Source: Adhaeribacter rhizoryzae
GTDB taxonomy: Bacteria > Bacteroidota > Bacteroidia > Cytophagales > Hymenobacteraceae
Direction of reading: 5' to 3'
Assembly (NCBI RefSeq): GCF_008629685.1
Contig: NZ_VWSF01000025.1
Span: forward strand, 1-64,000
Length of the DNA: 64,000 bases
In this document: in pieces, positions 1 through 8,668 of the stretch
How the letters are laid out: the number at the start of each line of letters is the position of its first letter
How positions within the stretch are numbered: the stretch's first letter is position 1
Notes under the pieces: model-generated
Seen by the model: the letters and a program-made list of their open reading frames with translations, nothing else
Told to the model about the DNA's origin: nothing
Databases searched by the model: none
Translations under genes and position numbers: made by a program

Positions 1-73
1 TTTCTATTATCTTTTCTACTACTTGCTTGACCCGTCGCTCTATCCGAATGTTGCTAAATATTGCATCTGCCAT
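1..73 (-). CDS. Partial gene start, unknown protein (cut by window edge)
   Basis: On the reverse strand an ATG at 73 opens a frame that runs without a stop through 24 codons to the window edge. The peptide begins MADAIFSNIRIERR and continues with charged, helix-forming residues. A G-rich stretch (gggggtaa) lies directly before the ATG and could serve as a ribosome site. The product is not recognised and most of the gene lies outside the window. The frame is too short to prove coding. Confidence 0.35.
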   Translation of the reverse strand, partial: MADAIFSNIRIERRVKQVVEKIIE

Positions 74-129
74 TTACCCCCAACAGCTCCCCGCTCCATT
101 TTGTGTCCTAATCGTAGCCCTAAATTAGG

Positions 130-425
130 GAAGGAGTTCGGCCTATCCATATTGTTGCGGATTAGCTTTGTTGAGCAGGCTTGTTAATTGACTTTAGACT
201 TATTATAGAACCTAGAAGGCCGTAACTACGGAGCAGACTACAGCAGTTTGGGCGATGAGGGCCTTTCAGGTTTCCGGTGCGCAGCATTCCGACGGTAGGA
301 GGAAAGGAAAGATGAGCAGCCCGAATGACCAAACGGGGCCCCGCGGCCGGGAGCAAACTTAGACAAATAAAATTAGTTAGCACTAGAGCATTGAAAGATG
401 GAATCTTTCAAAAGATAAACGGACA
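130..425 (-). repeat. Dispersed ~295-bp non-coding repeat, copy A
   Basis: The reverse complement of this segment matches 24003-24308 along nearly its whole length, at an estimated 75-80 percent identity by eye. Best conserved are the GC-rich core around 310-350 (ggccccgtttggtca), the block around 220-260 (catcgcccaaactgctgtag) and the hairpin at 391-411. A 73-codon frame crosses this copy but has an in-frame stop in copy B, so the conservation is at DNA or RNA level. It lies between a partial gene and the 3' end of the SLC13 permease gene. Confidence 0.75.
391..411. repeat. Hairpin inside repeat copy A
   Basis: Perfect 9-bp arms (TTGAAAGAT / ATCTTTCAA) flank a 3-base loop. The same arms with a different loop occur at 24018-24038 in copy B. 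A changed loop with unchanged arms fits a structured element. Confidence 0.65.
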
Positions 426-584
426 AACCAAGCTATTTATGGAATATTATTAAGGAGCATTGGCATAATATTTTTCTTTACCAGGTATCATGGTTTAGCC
501 TGGCTTTTACAATACTTACGCGCTTTAACCTGGTTGTAGCACTTAACCACTTAGCGGGAATATTTTTAAAAAGCTAGCACCCGG

Positions 585-2342
585 CTATAAAGGCCAGATT
601 ACCGGTACCAACGCAATAATTAGCACAATCAGAATCAGGGTTAAACCAGAGCCTACTTTTAGGAAATCGCTGAATTTGTATTTGCCCGGCCCGTAAACCA
701 AAATACAGGCAGGCTCGAAAGGCGTTACCAGCGATACCGAAGCGGCTAACATAATAGCAATGGCAAAGGTACGGGGTTCAGAATTTAAGGCTTCGGCGGT
801 TTGCAGCGCTACTGGCACAATTACCAGAGCGGCAGCAGCATTAGACATGGGTTGGGTTAAGAACACCGTCAGGAAAACAAAACCAGCCAAAATAGATATG
901 GTACCATAAGGAGCCAGCAAATCTACAATGCCGCTGGCTAAATATTTCGCGGCGCCAGATTTATCCATTGCCGCGCCAAAAGCCGTCATGCCCCCAATCA
1001 GAATCAGCAAGCGCCAATCAATGGCCTGGTAAGCTCTATCGGTACTAATACAACCTGTTAAAATGCTGATAACAGCGGCACTCAGAAAACAAATAGACAA
1101 AGGCAATACCTCAAAAGAACCCAGAATAATGGCCAGCACAAACGCCGAAATGGTAATAATACCTTTGCGTTTCCGGAACAACACTTGCGAAAATTCTTCT
1201 AGTACGGCTAAGTGCTGGTTAGAGCGTAGATAATTAAGCCGTTCCTGCGCGCCCTGCACCAAAAGCAAATCGCCTAACTTCAGTTTTACATCACTAATTT
1301 GCGTACGGAGCGTTTCGCCCTGGCGCGAAACCGCCAGCACCGTTAAGCCATAACGTCTTTGAAAATCAATTTCGCGAATGGTGTGGCGGATAAGATTAGA
1401 ATGGGCAGTAATCAATATTTCGGCCAGCCGAATATCGGGGCTTTGGAGCGCATCTTCTAATACCACATCGGCCATTATTTCAATGCCTTTGGTTTCCCGA
1501 ATGGTAATTAAATCTTCTATTTGGCCTTCTACTAACAAAATATCATCGGCCTGAATGCGGGTGCGGTAATCCGGCAGAAATTTTTCTTTTCCCCGGATAA
1601 TATTCAGCATTTTAAATTTCTTTTTGCTTAAATCCGAAGCGTATACCAGTTGATTTACCAGCGGCGAATCTGGGCGCACGAGTACCTCGGTAATATATTT
1701 CTGCATTTTATATTCCTCGGTCAAAACGCTTTCCTGGTGATCGGGCAATAATCTGCGGCCGATGGTCATCATGTAAAGCATGCCTACCGCAAAAATAGCT
1801 AGGCCAATTCCCGAAATTTCGAACATCCCTACGGGCTCAAAGCCTGCTTTATCGATGTACCCGCTTACGGCTACGTTGGTAGAAGTGCCAATAAGCGTGC
1901 AGGTACCACCCAGAATAGAAGCAAAAGCCAGCGGCATTAATATTTTAGAAGCACTGAATTTTAGTTTCCGCGATACGCCCAGCAACGGCGACACAAACAT
2001 GGCCGTTACGGTGGTATTATTCATAAAAGCCGATATAGTGCCCGAAATAAGCATTACCAGGAAAAGCAGAATATGCGCCCCCCGACTAGCAATATTTACC
2101 AAACGGGCAATCATAAACTCTAAAATACCGGTTTCTTCTAAAGCCGCCGTTAGCACAAAAATAGAAGCCAGTATTACAATAAAATCGCTGCTGAAACCGG
2201 CAAATGCTTCTTGCGGGGTAATAATACGGGTTGTGCAAAGCACAATCAGCATGATTAAGGTAACAATATCAACTGAAATCTTTTCGGTAGCAAATAATAT
2301 AATGGCAATTAAGAGCAGCGATAAAACTATAATAATCTCCAT
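585..2342 (-). CDS. SLC13-family anion/dicarboxylate permease with two RCK_C domains
   Basis: A 585-residue inner-membrane transporter. Hydrophobic segments fill roughly residues 1-195 and 395-585. Between them lie two soluble TrkA-C-like (RCK_C) modules at about 205-290 and 300-380. This is the usual arrangement of SLC13/DASS-type permeases annotated as sodium:sulfate or dicarboxylate symporters. The segment MNNTTVTAMFVSP near residue 107 and MSNAAAALVIVPV near 500 match the paired Asn-Thr/Asn-Ala substrate-site loops of the family. The substrate cannot be told from sequence. The gene stands alone, 133 bases downstream of the aminotransferase gene on the same strand. Confidence 0.85.
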   Translation of the reverse strand: MEIIIVLSLLLIAIILFATEKISVDIVTLIMLIVLCTTRIITPQEAFAGFSSDFIVILASIFVLTAALEETGILEFMIARLVNIASRGAHILLFLVMLISGTISAFMNNTTVTAMFVSPLLGVSRKLKFSASKILMPLAFASILGGTCTLIGTSTNVAVSGYIDKAGFEPVGMFEISGIGLAIFAVGMLYMMTIGRRLLPDHQESVLTEEYKMQKYITEVLVRPDSPLVNQLVYASDLSKKKFKMLNIIRGKEKFLPDYRTRIQADDILLVEGQIEDLITIRETKGIEIMADVVLEDALQSPDIRLAEILITAHSNLIRHTIREIDFQRRYGLTVLAVSRQGETLRTQISDVKLKLGDLLLVQGAQERLNYLRSNQHLAVLEEFSQVLFRKRKGIITISAFVLAIILGSFEVLPLSICFLSAAVISILTGCISTDRAYQAIDWRLLILIGGMTAFGAAMDKSGAAKYLASGIVDLLAPYGTISILAGFVFLTVFLTQPMSNAAAALVIVPVALQTAEALNSEPRTFAIAIMLAASVSLVTPFEPACILVYGPGKYKFSDFLKVGSGLTLILIVLIIALVPVIWPL

Positions 2343-2475
2343 GTAGATGTTGCTGGAAGGTTATCCGGATAAGGGCTTCTTGAATTTTACCAGTTTAAAT
2401 GGTTTAAATCAGGTAATGCTTTTACTCGAAAAGCCAAATATAGTTTACCCGGTTTAAATTAAAAGAAAATACCGG

Positions 2476-3663
2476 TTAAGAAACTTCTGCAATGGCGGCC
2501 AGAATAATAGTGCAGGCTTCCTGTATTTGGTTTTCAGTAATAACCAGGGGCGGAGCCAGGCGCATAGAATTATCGCAGAATAAAAACCAATCGGTAATAA
2601 CACCTTTGGTAATGGCTTTATCTATAATGGGTTTAAGTACCTCAAAAGATTCGAACTCCACAGCCATTAATAAACCACTGTTCCGGATTGCCTTTATTTT
2701 GGAATGTACCAATAATTGCCGGAATAAATTTGCTTTGTCCTCTACTTGGGCTAGCAGGTTGCTGTTTTGTATTACGTTTAAAGTTGCTAAAGCCGCCGCA
2801 CACGAAACCGGATGGCCCCCAAAGGTGGTAATATGGCCTAATATCGGGTCGTTTTTAAATACACCCATTATTTCGGATGAGGAAATAAATGCTCCGATGG
2901 GCATACCGCCGCCCATGCCTTTGGCACACAATACCACATCCGGCACAATCCCATATTTTTCAAATCCCCAGAACGTTCCGGTACGGCCAAAACCTGTTTG
3001 AATTTCGTCCATGATGAGCAGCGCGCCCGTTTGGGTGCACTTTTCCCGCAGTGCACGCATATAAGTTACGTCCGGCAACCGAACCCCGGCTTCGCCTTGT
3101 ACCGCTTCAATAATTACGCCGGCAGTGCGATTGGTTATTAGGGCTAAATCGGGTAAGTGGTTGTAACGAATATGAGAAACATCGGGCAACAACGGCCGGA
3201 AGCTTCTTTTAAAGTTTTCGCTGCCCGTAACCGATAATGCGCCGTGCGTTGAGCCGTGGTACGAATTAAAACAAGAAATTAACTCCGTGCGGCCAGTATA
3301 TCTTTTAGCTAATTTCAGGGCGCCTTCTACGGCTTCGGCCCCGGAGTTTACCAAATAAGTATTGTTTAAGTGCGAAGGTAAAGTGGCTTGCAAGGCATGC
3401 GCTAATAACACTTGCGGCGCTTGTACAAACTCGCCGTAAACCATTAGGTGTAAATATTTATCTAGCTGCGCCTGAATGGCCGAAATAATCTCCGGATGCC
3501 TATGACCAACGTTACTAACCCCGATACCCGAAATCAGATCGAGGTAGGCCTGTCCGTTTACATCGTACAGGTAAACGCCTTCGGCTTTCTCAATTTCCAG
3601 CATTAGCGGAAAATCGGAAGTCTGGGCCTGGTGTTGTAAAAAAAGTTGACGGTTCGAGAGCAT
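2476..3663 (-). CDS. Class III PLP aminotransferase (acetylornithine/ornithine-like)
   Basis: A 395-residue fold-type I aminotransferase of the acetylornithine/GABA family. Visible are the phosphate-binding SGAEA at 107-111, the MDEIQTGFGRTG stretch at 218-229 with the cofactor-ring Asp219, and the Schiff-base Lys248 in CAKGMGGGMPIGAF. Length is normal for the subgroup. No arginine- or lysine-pathway gene adjoins it, so the amino-donor substrate is open. The start at 3663 lies just downstream of the terminator that closes the sigma operon, so it probably has its own promoter. Confidence 0.85.
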   Translation of the reverse strand: MLSNRQLFLQHQAQTSDFPLMLEIEKAEGVYLYDVNGQAYLDLISGIGVSNVGHRHPEIISAIQAQLDKYLHLMVYGEFVQAPQVLLAHALQATLPSHLNNTYLVNSGAEAVEGALKLAKRYTGRTELISCFNSYHGSTHGALSVTGSENFKRSFRPLLPDVSHIRYNHLPDLALITNRTAGVIIEAVQGEAGVRLPDVTYMRALREKCTQTGALLIMDEIQTGFGRTGTFWGFEKYGIVPDVVLCAKGMGGGMPIGAFISSSEIMGVFKNDPILGHITTFGGHPVSCAAALATLNVIQNSNLLAQVEDKANLFRQLLVHSKIKAIRNSGLLMAVEFESFEVLKPIIDKAITKGVITDWFLFCDNSMRLAPPLVITENQIQEACTIILAAIAEVS

Positions 3664-3689
3664 AAACTTAGTTTTTCGCGAAAGAACAT

Positions 3690-3721
3690 AAAAAAAGCCT
3701 GAATTATAAGTTCAGGCTTTA
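3690..3721 (-). terminator. Rho-independent terminator of the sigma operon
   Basis: Arms AAAGCCTGAA (3694-3703) and TTCAGGCTTT (3711-3720) form a 10-bp stem. Read on the reverse strand it is followed by a run of T, placing the stop just after the Spy-like gene. Confidence 0.75.
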
Positions 3722-3741
3722 AAGATATACTTAAAATATGG

Positions 3742-4209
3742 TTAACGGTTGCCCTTGGCAGTGCGTTCGGAGTCCAGTTTTTTTAATAACACTTTGGTAA
3801 ATTCCCGTTCGCTGCGGTACAAGGTAGCTAATTGTCGTACCGAAATAACCCGCAGAAATTTATCCATGTATTGTTTATCCAGATCCAGTTCGCTTTGCCG
3901 CCAGCTTAAACGGTTATTCAGGGCATTCCTGATTTCAACATCATTCATGGCATCCAGGTTTTCGTTACGTAAAGAATGCCATTTTTCGCGGTAAACTTCT
4001 TTTTCGGTTTCGAGTTGGTTATAGATGGGCCAGAATTTTTGCGATTGATCCGGCGTTAAATCCAGTTTTTCGGTAAGATAAGCAATTTTGGCGTTCTGAA
4101 TATTTTGTAACCGCTCTTTGCTGGGGTGATGTTTATCCTGAGAGAATCCCGGAACTTGGGCACCAATAATAAAAAAAAGTAAAATAATGCTTAAAAGTAA
4201 TTTTTTCAT
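3742..4209 (-). CDS. Spy/CpxP-like periplasmic protein, third gene of sigma operon
   Basis: About 155 residues starting at MKKLLLSIILLFF, a clear signal peptide ending near VPGFSQ. This start lies one base after the stop of the preceding gene. An upstream in-frame ATG at 4227 would overlap that gene and add six residues. The mature part is highly charged and helical, with an LTPDQSQKFWPIYNQ segment resembling the LTxxQ motif of Spy/CpxP-type periplasmic chaperone/sensor proteins. In Bacteroidota such proteins often sit after an ECF sigma factor. A role in envelope-stress sensing is inference. Confidence 0.65.
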   Translation of the reverse strand: MKKLLLSIILLFFIIGAQVPGFSQDKHHPSKERLQNIQNAKIAYLTEKLDLTPDQSQKFWPIYNQLETEKEVYREKWHSLRNENLDAMNDVEIRNALNNRLSWRQSELDLDKQYMDKFLRVISVRQLATLYRSEREFTKVLLKKLDSERTAKGNR

Positions 4210-4210
4210 T

Positions 4211-4639
4211 TTAATAAGATAGTTCATCTAAATCGGCTAATTCTACTTCCCGCATTATCTCAGCTTCCGATGCCTGAATAAATTCGTGGGTAAAATCCTG
4301 CTCTGCCTGGGGCAAAACTGCCAAATCGTAATTGTCCAGCTGGTCAGAAGTTAACAAATATTCCATAGCCTCATTTTCTGATACAGAAGCCAGAATCTGA
4401 TTACTTCCAGCAGCATTAATTTCAGGATTTGAGTTATTAGTTAAAAATATAAAAATAAATGAAATTACCAAAGCTAATCCCGCTAAAGCGTTCTTCAGCC
4501 ATGGCAAAGCGCTAAAAACAAATATTTCTTGGGTTTGCTGGCGGGCAGTAACCCGGTTCATCATTACTCCCGGCAACTTGTCGAAATAATCTGCCGGCGC
4601 CTCGTAAATATTCTTCTTCGGTATTTCGTCCAGTTTCAT
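4211..4639 (-). CDS. Putative one-TM anti-sigma-like membrane protein
   Basis: A 142-residue protein with a soluble N-terminus of about 45 residues, one hydrophobic segment (about 48-67, LKNALAGLALVISFIFIFLT) and an acidic C-terminal region ending ELADLDELSY. It is 30 bases downstream of the ECF sigma gene. Position and topology suggest an anti-sigma factor, but no zinc-binding ZAS motif (HxxxCxxC) is present, so the family is not recognised and the role is inferred from context. Confidence 0.6.
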   Translation of the reverse strand: MKLDEIPKKNIYEAPADYFDKLPGVMMNRVTARQQTQEIFVFSALPWLKNALAGLALVISFIFIFLTNNSNPEINAAGSNQILASVSENEAMEYLLTSDQLDNYDLAVLPQAEQDFTHEFIQASEAEIMREVELADLDELSY

Positions 4640-4669
4640 ATTTATTAGAGTGAAAATCAGGGTCTAGGT

Positions 4670-5209
4670 TTAATGTTGCGTTAAAAATTCTTCAATTTTT
4701 TTTGCAGCCAAATGGTACGAGGCTTTTAAGGCACCCACCGAGGTGCCCAATATATCGGAAATTTGCTCGTACGTTAAATCGTCGTAGTAACGCATATTAA
4801 AGACCAACCGTTGCTTATCGGGCAGCCGGAGCAGGGCTTTTTGTAATTTTTTTTGAATTTCGTCGCCTTCTAAGGTAGGACTAGCGTCAATTTTTTCGGC
4901 CAGCTCTGCGGCAACATCATTTAAAGGTAAAAAAAATTTGCGTCTTTTGGAGGAAAGAAAATTAAGACACTCGTTGGTGGCAATGCGGTAAATCCAGGTG
5001 TAGAGTTGGGATTCCTGGCGGAAGTTTTCCAGGTTTTTCCAGATTTTAATGAAAGTTTCCTGCGTTAAGTCGTCGGCATCGTCGTGGTCGATAACCATTT
5101 TACGAATGTGCCAGTAAACCTTTTGCTGATATTTCCGCACCAACTGGTTGTAGGCAAAGTTGCGGCTATCAGGGTTTAAAAACTTTTGTACGAGTTCTTT
5201 ATCTTCCAA
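4670..5209 (-). CDS. ECF RNA polymerase sigma factor
   Basis: A 179-residue sigma-70-family factor of ECF type. Region 2 covers about residues 15-85, with the DDADDLTQETFIKIW stretch that binds core polymerase and the -10 element. Region 4 covers about 120-172, with a helix-turn-helix (LTYEQISDILGTSVGALKASYH) that contacts the -35 element. It heads a three-gene operon with the one-TM protein and the Spy-like protein, ended by the hairpin at 3690-3721. Targets are unknown. Confidence 0.92.
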   Translation of the reverse strand: MEDKELVQKFLNPDSRNFAYNQLVRKYQQKVYWHIRKMVIDHDDADDLTQETFIKIWKNLENFRQESQLYTWIYRIATNECLNFLSSKRRKFFLPLNDVAAELAEKIDASPTLEGDEIQKKLQKALLRLPDKQRLVFNMRYYDDLTYEQISDILGTSVGALKASYHLAAKKIEEFLTQH

Positions 5210-5216
5210 TGTGTAG

Positions 5217-5289
5217 TTGTCGGTATATGGTTGTCAGTTGTCGGATAGTAGTTGCCTTTTCCGGACAACCGACAACCAAAAACTGACAA
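5217..5289. repeat. Short GTTGTC/GACAAC direct and inverted repeats
   Basis: The 9-mers gttgtcggt and gttgtcagt occur on the left, and their complements accgacaac and actgacaac on the right, around a ccttttccgg centre. The segment lies between the transketolase C-terminal gene and the sigma gene. It could fold as a hairpin and act as transcript end or sigma-gene leader. No T-run follows. Confidence 0.45.
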
Positions 5290-6243
5290 CTATTTGCGGG
5301 CCATTACTTTTTGTACGGCTTCTACAATGGCGCCTTCATTTAACCGGTATTTTTCCATTAACTGCTCCGGAGTACCGCTTTCGCCAAAGCTATCGTTTAC
5401 GCCTACCATTTCTAATGGCAACGGCATTTTACGGGCTAAAAGCTGGGCAATACTGTCGCCCAGGCCGCCGTTTAGCTGGTGCTCTTCGGCCGATACCACG
5501 CAACGGGTTTTGGCTACCGATGCTAAGATGGCTTCTTCGTCTAATGGTTTAATGGTGTGGATATTAATAATTTCGGCATCAATGCCCTGCTCCGCCAATA
5601 TTTTTCCGGCCAAAACAGCTTTCCAAACCAAGTGGCCGGTCGCAAAAATACTTACGTCTTTGCCTTCATTTAATACCCAGGCTTTGCCAATTTCAAACTT
5701 CTGATCGGCTGGGGTAAAGTTAGGTACTACCGGGCGACCAAAGCGCAAATAAACCGGGCCTTCGTAATCGGCAATGGCAATGGTAGCAGCTTTGGTTTGG
5801 TTAAAATCGCAGGGGTTAATTACAGTCATGTGGGGCAGCATTTTCATCATGCCCAAATCTTCCAGAATCTGGTGGGTAGCGCCGTCTTCGCCTAAAGTTA
5901 CCCCGGCGTGGGAGGCACAAATTTTTACGTTTTTACCGGAGTAAGCCACCGACTGGCGAATTTGGTCGTACACCCGACCGGTAGAAAAATTGGCAAAAGT
6001 ACCGGTAAAAGGAATTTTACCCCCGATGGTCATACCGGCAGCCAGGCCAATCATGTTGGCTTCGGCAATACCCACCTGGAAAAACCTTTCCGGGAAATCT
6101 TTTTTAAAGGCATCCATTTTCAGGGAGCCGGTCAGGTCGGCGCAAAGCGCTACCACATTGGGGTTGGTTTTTCCTAATTCGTGTAAACCGGCACCAAAAC
6201 CGGAGCGAGTATCTTTCGACTCGGTATAAGGGAAATCTTTCAT
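5290..6243 (-). CDS. Transketolase, C-terminal subunit
   Basis: A 317-residue protein matching the pyrimidine-binding and C-terminal domains of transketolase/DXPS-type enzymes. Residues about 5-165 carry the PP-type fold (RFFQVGIAEANMIGLAAGM, with the Glu that activates thiamine diphosphate) and about 185-310 the C-terminal domain. It needs the N-terminal subunit at 7692-8546 to form a full active site for two-carbon ketol transfer in the pentose phosphate pathway. The two halves share a strand but are separated by the VWA gene, whose stop lies 2 bases before this start. Confidence 0.9.
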   Translation of the reverse strand: MKDFPYTESKDTRSGFGAGLHELGKTNPNVVALCADLTGSLKMDAFKKDFPERFFQVGIAEANMIGLAAGMTIGGKIPFTGTFANFSTGRVYDQIRQSVAYSGKNVKICASHAGVTLGEDGATHQILEDLGMMKMLPHMTVINPCDFNQTKAATIAIADYEGPVYLRFGRPVVPNFTPADQKFEIGKAWVLNEGKDVSIFATGHLVWKAVLAGKILAEQGIDAEIINIHTIKPLDEEAILASVAKTRCVVSAEEHQLNGGLGDSIAQLLARKMPLPLEMVGVNDSFGESGTPEQLMEKYRLNEGAIVEAVQKVMARK

Positions 6244-6245
6244 CT

Positions 6246-7646
6246 TTATTTCGTAAATAGTTTAACGGTTGTGGTGATTGCAGAACGAATCGTAAAATCC
6301 TGCACATCGGTGAATTTACTGCCCCGCGCAAATTTACTACGGTAAACCAGCCTGTAATTTCCAGGCTGAAGCGGTAAATTTAATTTATTGATTACCTCTG
6401 GCAAATTATAAACCCAGGTTTGCTGCCCAGAATTATCTATTGTATACAAACTGCCGTAACCCTGCATATCCGAAGGAATGCTTAAAATACCGGGTGCCGG
6501 GTAAGTAACCGTGGTCATTAAGCCGGCTTTTACAGCTACATCCTGCATATAAATGCGGGGTAAGGTTAATATTTCTAAATCGTAATTACCGGTTAAGTAC
6601 TTTTGCCGGGAGCCAAATGGCTGCGCCAGTAAAGTCTTCTCCAAATTATTTTCCCGTACCAGCGCCTGTACCTGCCCATAAGGCGAGGGTCCGTCTTGCC
6701 GTAAATGCAAGGTGCCCTGCGGAATAGGTACCGAGAACACGTTGTGCTTACCCGGTTTAATATCCAGGCGCGGCAAAATTGTGGGCGGCACGGTATTTAT
6801 AACCAAATCGTAACTAATTACGGCATCAATGTCCAGGTTGTCGGGTTTGCCGTTCTGGTCCAGGTAATGCACGTAATTATATTCCGGCTCATTGGTTAAG
6901 CTATTAAGCAGCGTTAGGTTTACGTTGGTTTCTACGGGCCGCCCGCGGTCATCTTTTAACTCAATGGCAACGGTGGTTTTACTTAAGGCAATATCTACAA
7001 CCTGCTTTAATATACTGTTAAAAGCATTTATATCGGCGGCGTTAAAATATTGTCCTACGCACGAAAACTGTTGCTCAAACTGCGTATCAGCGCCAATCCC
7101 AATAACAAAGGGCCGCAAAAAAATATTCTTTTTTTGCAGCGCCAGCGAAGCCGCACACGGGTCGCCGCCGCACGATTCCAACCCATCGGTAATTAAAATA
7201 ATAATATTCCGGGCCGTTTTATCTGCCGGAAAATCATTTGCCGATTGGGTGATGGAATACGTGATAGGCGTATTTCCTTTGGGCGTAATGGTTTTTAACC
7301 GATTAATAATTTGCTTTTCGTTGTTTTCGGCAAACGGTACTTCCAGCTTCGAATCCTGGCAATTATTGCTTTCGCGCCCGTACAAATGCCCGTAAACCCG
7401 TAACGCCAATTCTAAATTCTGGTATTGCTGCAACGAATCTACCAGCTTCGAAAGTAAATTTTTAGCTACTTCGGTGCGGGTGCTGTTTTCCCATTTAGCC
7501 AGCATACTGCCCGACATATCGAGCATAAACAGAATACGGGTTTTTCTGGGTATTTCCGGGCGATTATTTGCCTGCGCCTGTGCGGTAATATTACCAAACA
7601 GGCAAAAAAGCAGGCAAACAAAAAATAATAACCGGGAAGCAAGCAT
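6246..7646 (-). CDS. Secreted VWA-domain protein between transketolase subunits
   Basis: A 466-residue protein with an N-terminal signal peptide (cleavage near NITAQA, residue 24). The von Willebrand A domain at about 35-225 has an intact MIDAS metal site: DMSGSM at about 43-48, TPITYS near 126-131 and the LITDGLES stretch with the distal Asp. The remaining ~240 residues look like beta-rich modules of unknown type. It is presumably periplasmic or surface-exposed. It is 45 bases after the transketolase N-subunit gene and 2 bases before the C-subunit gene, so co-transcription is likely. Why an exported binding protein sits here is unexplained. Confidence 0.85.
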   Translation of the reverse strand: MLASRLLFFVCLLFCLFGNITAQAQANNRPEIPRKTRILFMLDMSGSMLAKWENSTRTEVAKNLLSKLVDSLQQYQNLELALRVYGHLYGRESNNCQDSKLEVPFAENNEKQIINRLKTITPKGNTPITYSITQSANDFPADKTARNIIILITDGLESCGGDPCAASLALQKKNIFLRPFVIGIGADTQFEQQFSCVGQYFNAADINAFNSILKQVVDIALSKTTVAIELKDDRGRPVETNVNLTLLNSLTNEPEYNYVHYLDQNGKPDNLDIDAVISYDLVINTVPPTILPRLDIKPGKHNVFSVPIPQGTLHLRQDGPSPYGQVQALVRENNLEKTLLAQPFGSRQKYLTGNYDLEILTLPRIYMQDVAVKAGLMTTVTYPAPGILSIPSDMQGYGSLYTIDNSGQQTWVYNLPEVINKLNLPLQPGNYRLVYRSKFARGSKFTDVQDFTIRSAITTTVKLFTK

Positions 7647-7691
7647 GTGGCAATTTGCAAAATAAAAGGTTATCAGCCGCCGACGCTTTTA

Positions 7692-8546
7692 TTAATAATC
7701 GTTGCTGGCTGCTTTTAACTGCAATAATGCTTCCTGTAACTGGGCATCGTTAGGGGCAACGCCGTGCCATTTGTGCGAGCCCATCATAAAATCAACGCCA
7801 AAACCCATAATGGTATTCATTAAAATCATAATGGGTTTACCCTGGCCGGTTAAAGATTTAGCTTCTTCTAAAGTCGGAATTAATTCATCGAAATCGTTGC
7901 CGTTGGTTTCCAGCACTTTCCAGCCAAAAGATTCCCATTTGGCGTGCAGGTTACCCAGGTACATAATAGCATCGGTCGGGCCGTCTATCTGCTGGCCGTT
8001 ACGGTCTACAATGGCAATTAAATTATCTACTTTATGGTGCGGCGCGTACATGGCAGCTTCCCAAACCTGGCCTTCGTCCAGTTCGCCGTCGCCCATCAGC
8101 ACGTATACCAGGTTTTTATCGTTATTTAATTTTTTAGCCTGGGCAGCGCCGGTAGCAACCGATAAACCCTGACCTAAAGAGCCGGAGGCAATCCGGATGC
8201 CGGGCAAGTTTTCTTCGGTAGCCGGGTGGCCTTGTAACCGGGAATTTAATTTCCGGAAAGTAGCTAATTCTTTTACATCGAAATAACCGGCCCGGGCCAG
8301 TACGCTGTACCAAACCGGCGAAATGTGGCCATTTGATAAGAAGAATAAATCTTCGTTACGGCCTTCCATTTTAAAATCCGGGTTATGATCCATCATTTTA
8401 AAATACAGCGATACCAGTAATTCGGTACAGCCTAGTGAGCCGCCCGGGTGACCAGAGTTAACGGCGTGTACCATGCGCAGAATGTCGCGTCTTACCTGCG
8501 CGGCAGTTTGTTTAAGTTCTTCGGTATCGTAATTAAATGGATTCAT
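7692..8546 (-). CDS. Transketolase, N-terminal subunit
   Basis: A 284-residue thiamine-diphosphate-binding subunit. The motif GDGELDEGQVWEAAMYA at about 152-168 is the GDG...N cofactor/Mg2+ site, and SGHPGGSLGCTELL near 31-44 carries a conserved substrate-side His. It pairs with the C-terminal subunit at 5290-6243. Split transketolases of this size (about 280 plus 315 residues) are common in Bacteroidota and Firmicutes. It opens the three-gene set N-VWA-C, with about 120 AT-rich bases before its start. Confidence 0.9.
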   Translation of the reverse strand: MNPFNYDTEELKQTAAQVRRDILRMVHAVNSGHPGGSLGCTELLVSLYFKMMDHNPDFKMEGRNEDLFFLSNGHISPVWYSVLARAGYFDVKELATFRKLNSRLQGHPATEENLPGIRIASGSLGQGLSVATGAAQAKKLNNDKNLVYVLMGDGELDEGQVWEAAMYAPHHKVDNLIAIVDRNGQQIDGPTDAIMYLGNLHAKWESFGWKVLETNGNDFDELIPTLEEAKSLTGQGKPIMILMNTIMGFGVDFMMGSHKWHGVAPNDAQLQEALLQLKAASNDY

Positions 8547-8668
8547 AAGTATATTTTAGGCGTTATGATTAAAAGCGGTAAGTTGATAAATAATATTTAA
8601 ATTTAAAAGTGTCAAACTGGCAATTATAAGAATTAATTACCAAAATAGTAGCCGAAAAAGGTTAATAT

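Noticed and set aside
162-383. 73-codon reverse frame with Arg/Pro-rich product
   Set aside because: It lies inside repeat copy A and the matching frame in copy B has a stop codon, so it is not conserved as protein.
1780-2346. Forward 188-codon frame over the SLC13 gene
   Set aside because: It is antisense to a well-supported permease and its product resembles no protein.
5217-5552. Forward frames overlapping the sigma/transketolase junction
   Set aside because: They consist of the GTTGTC repeat and antisense transketolase sequence.
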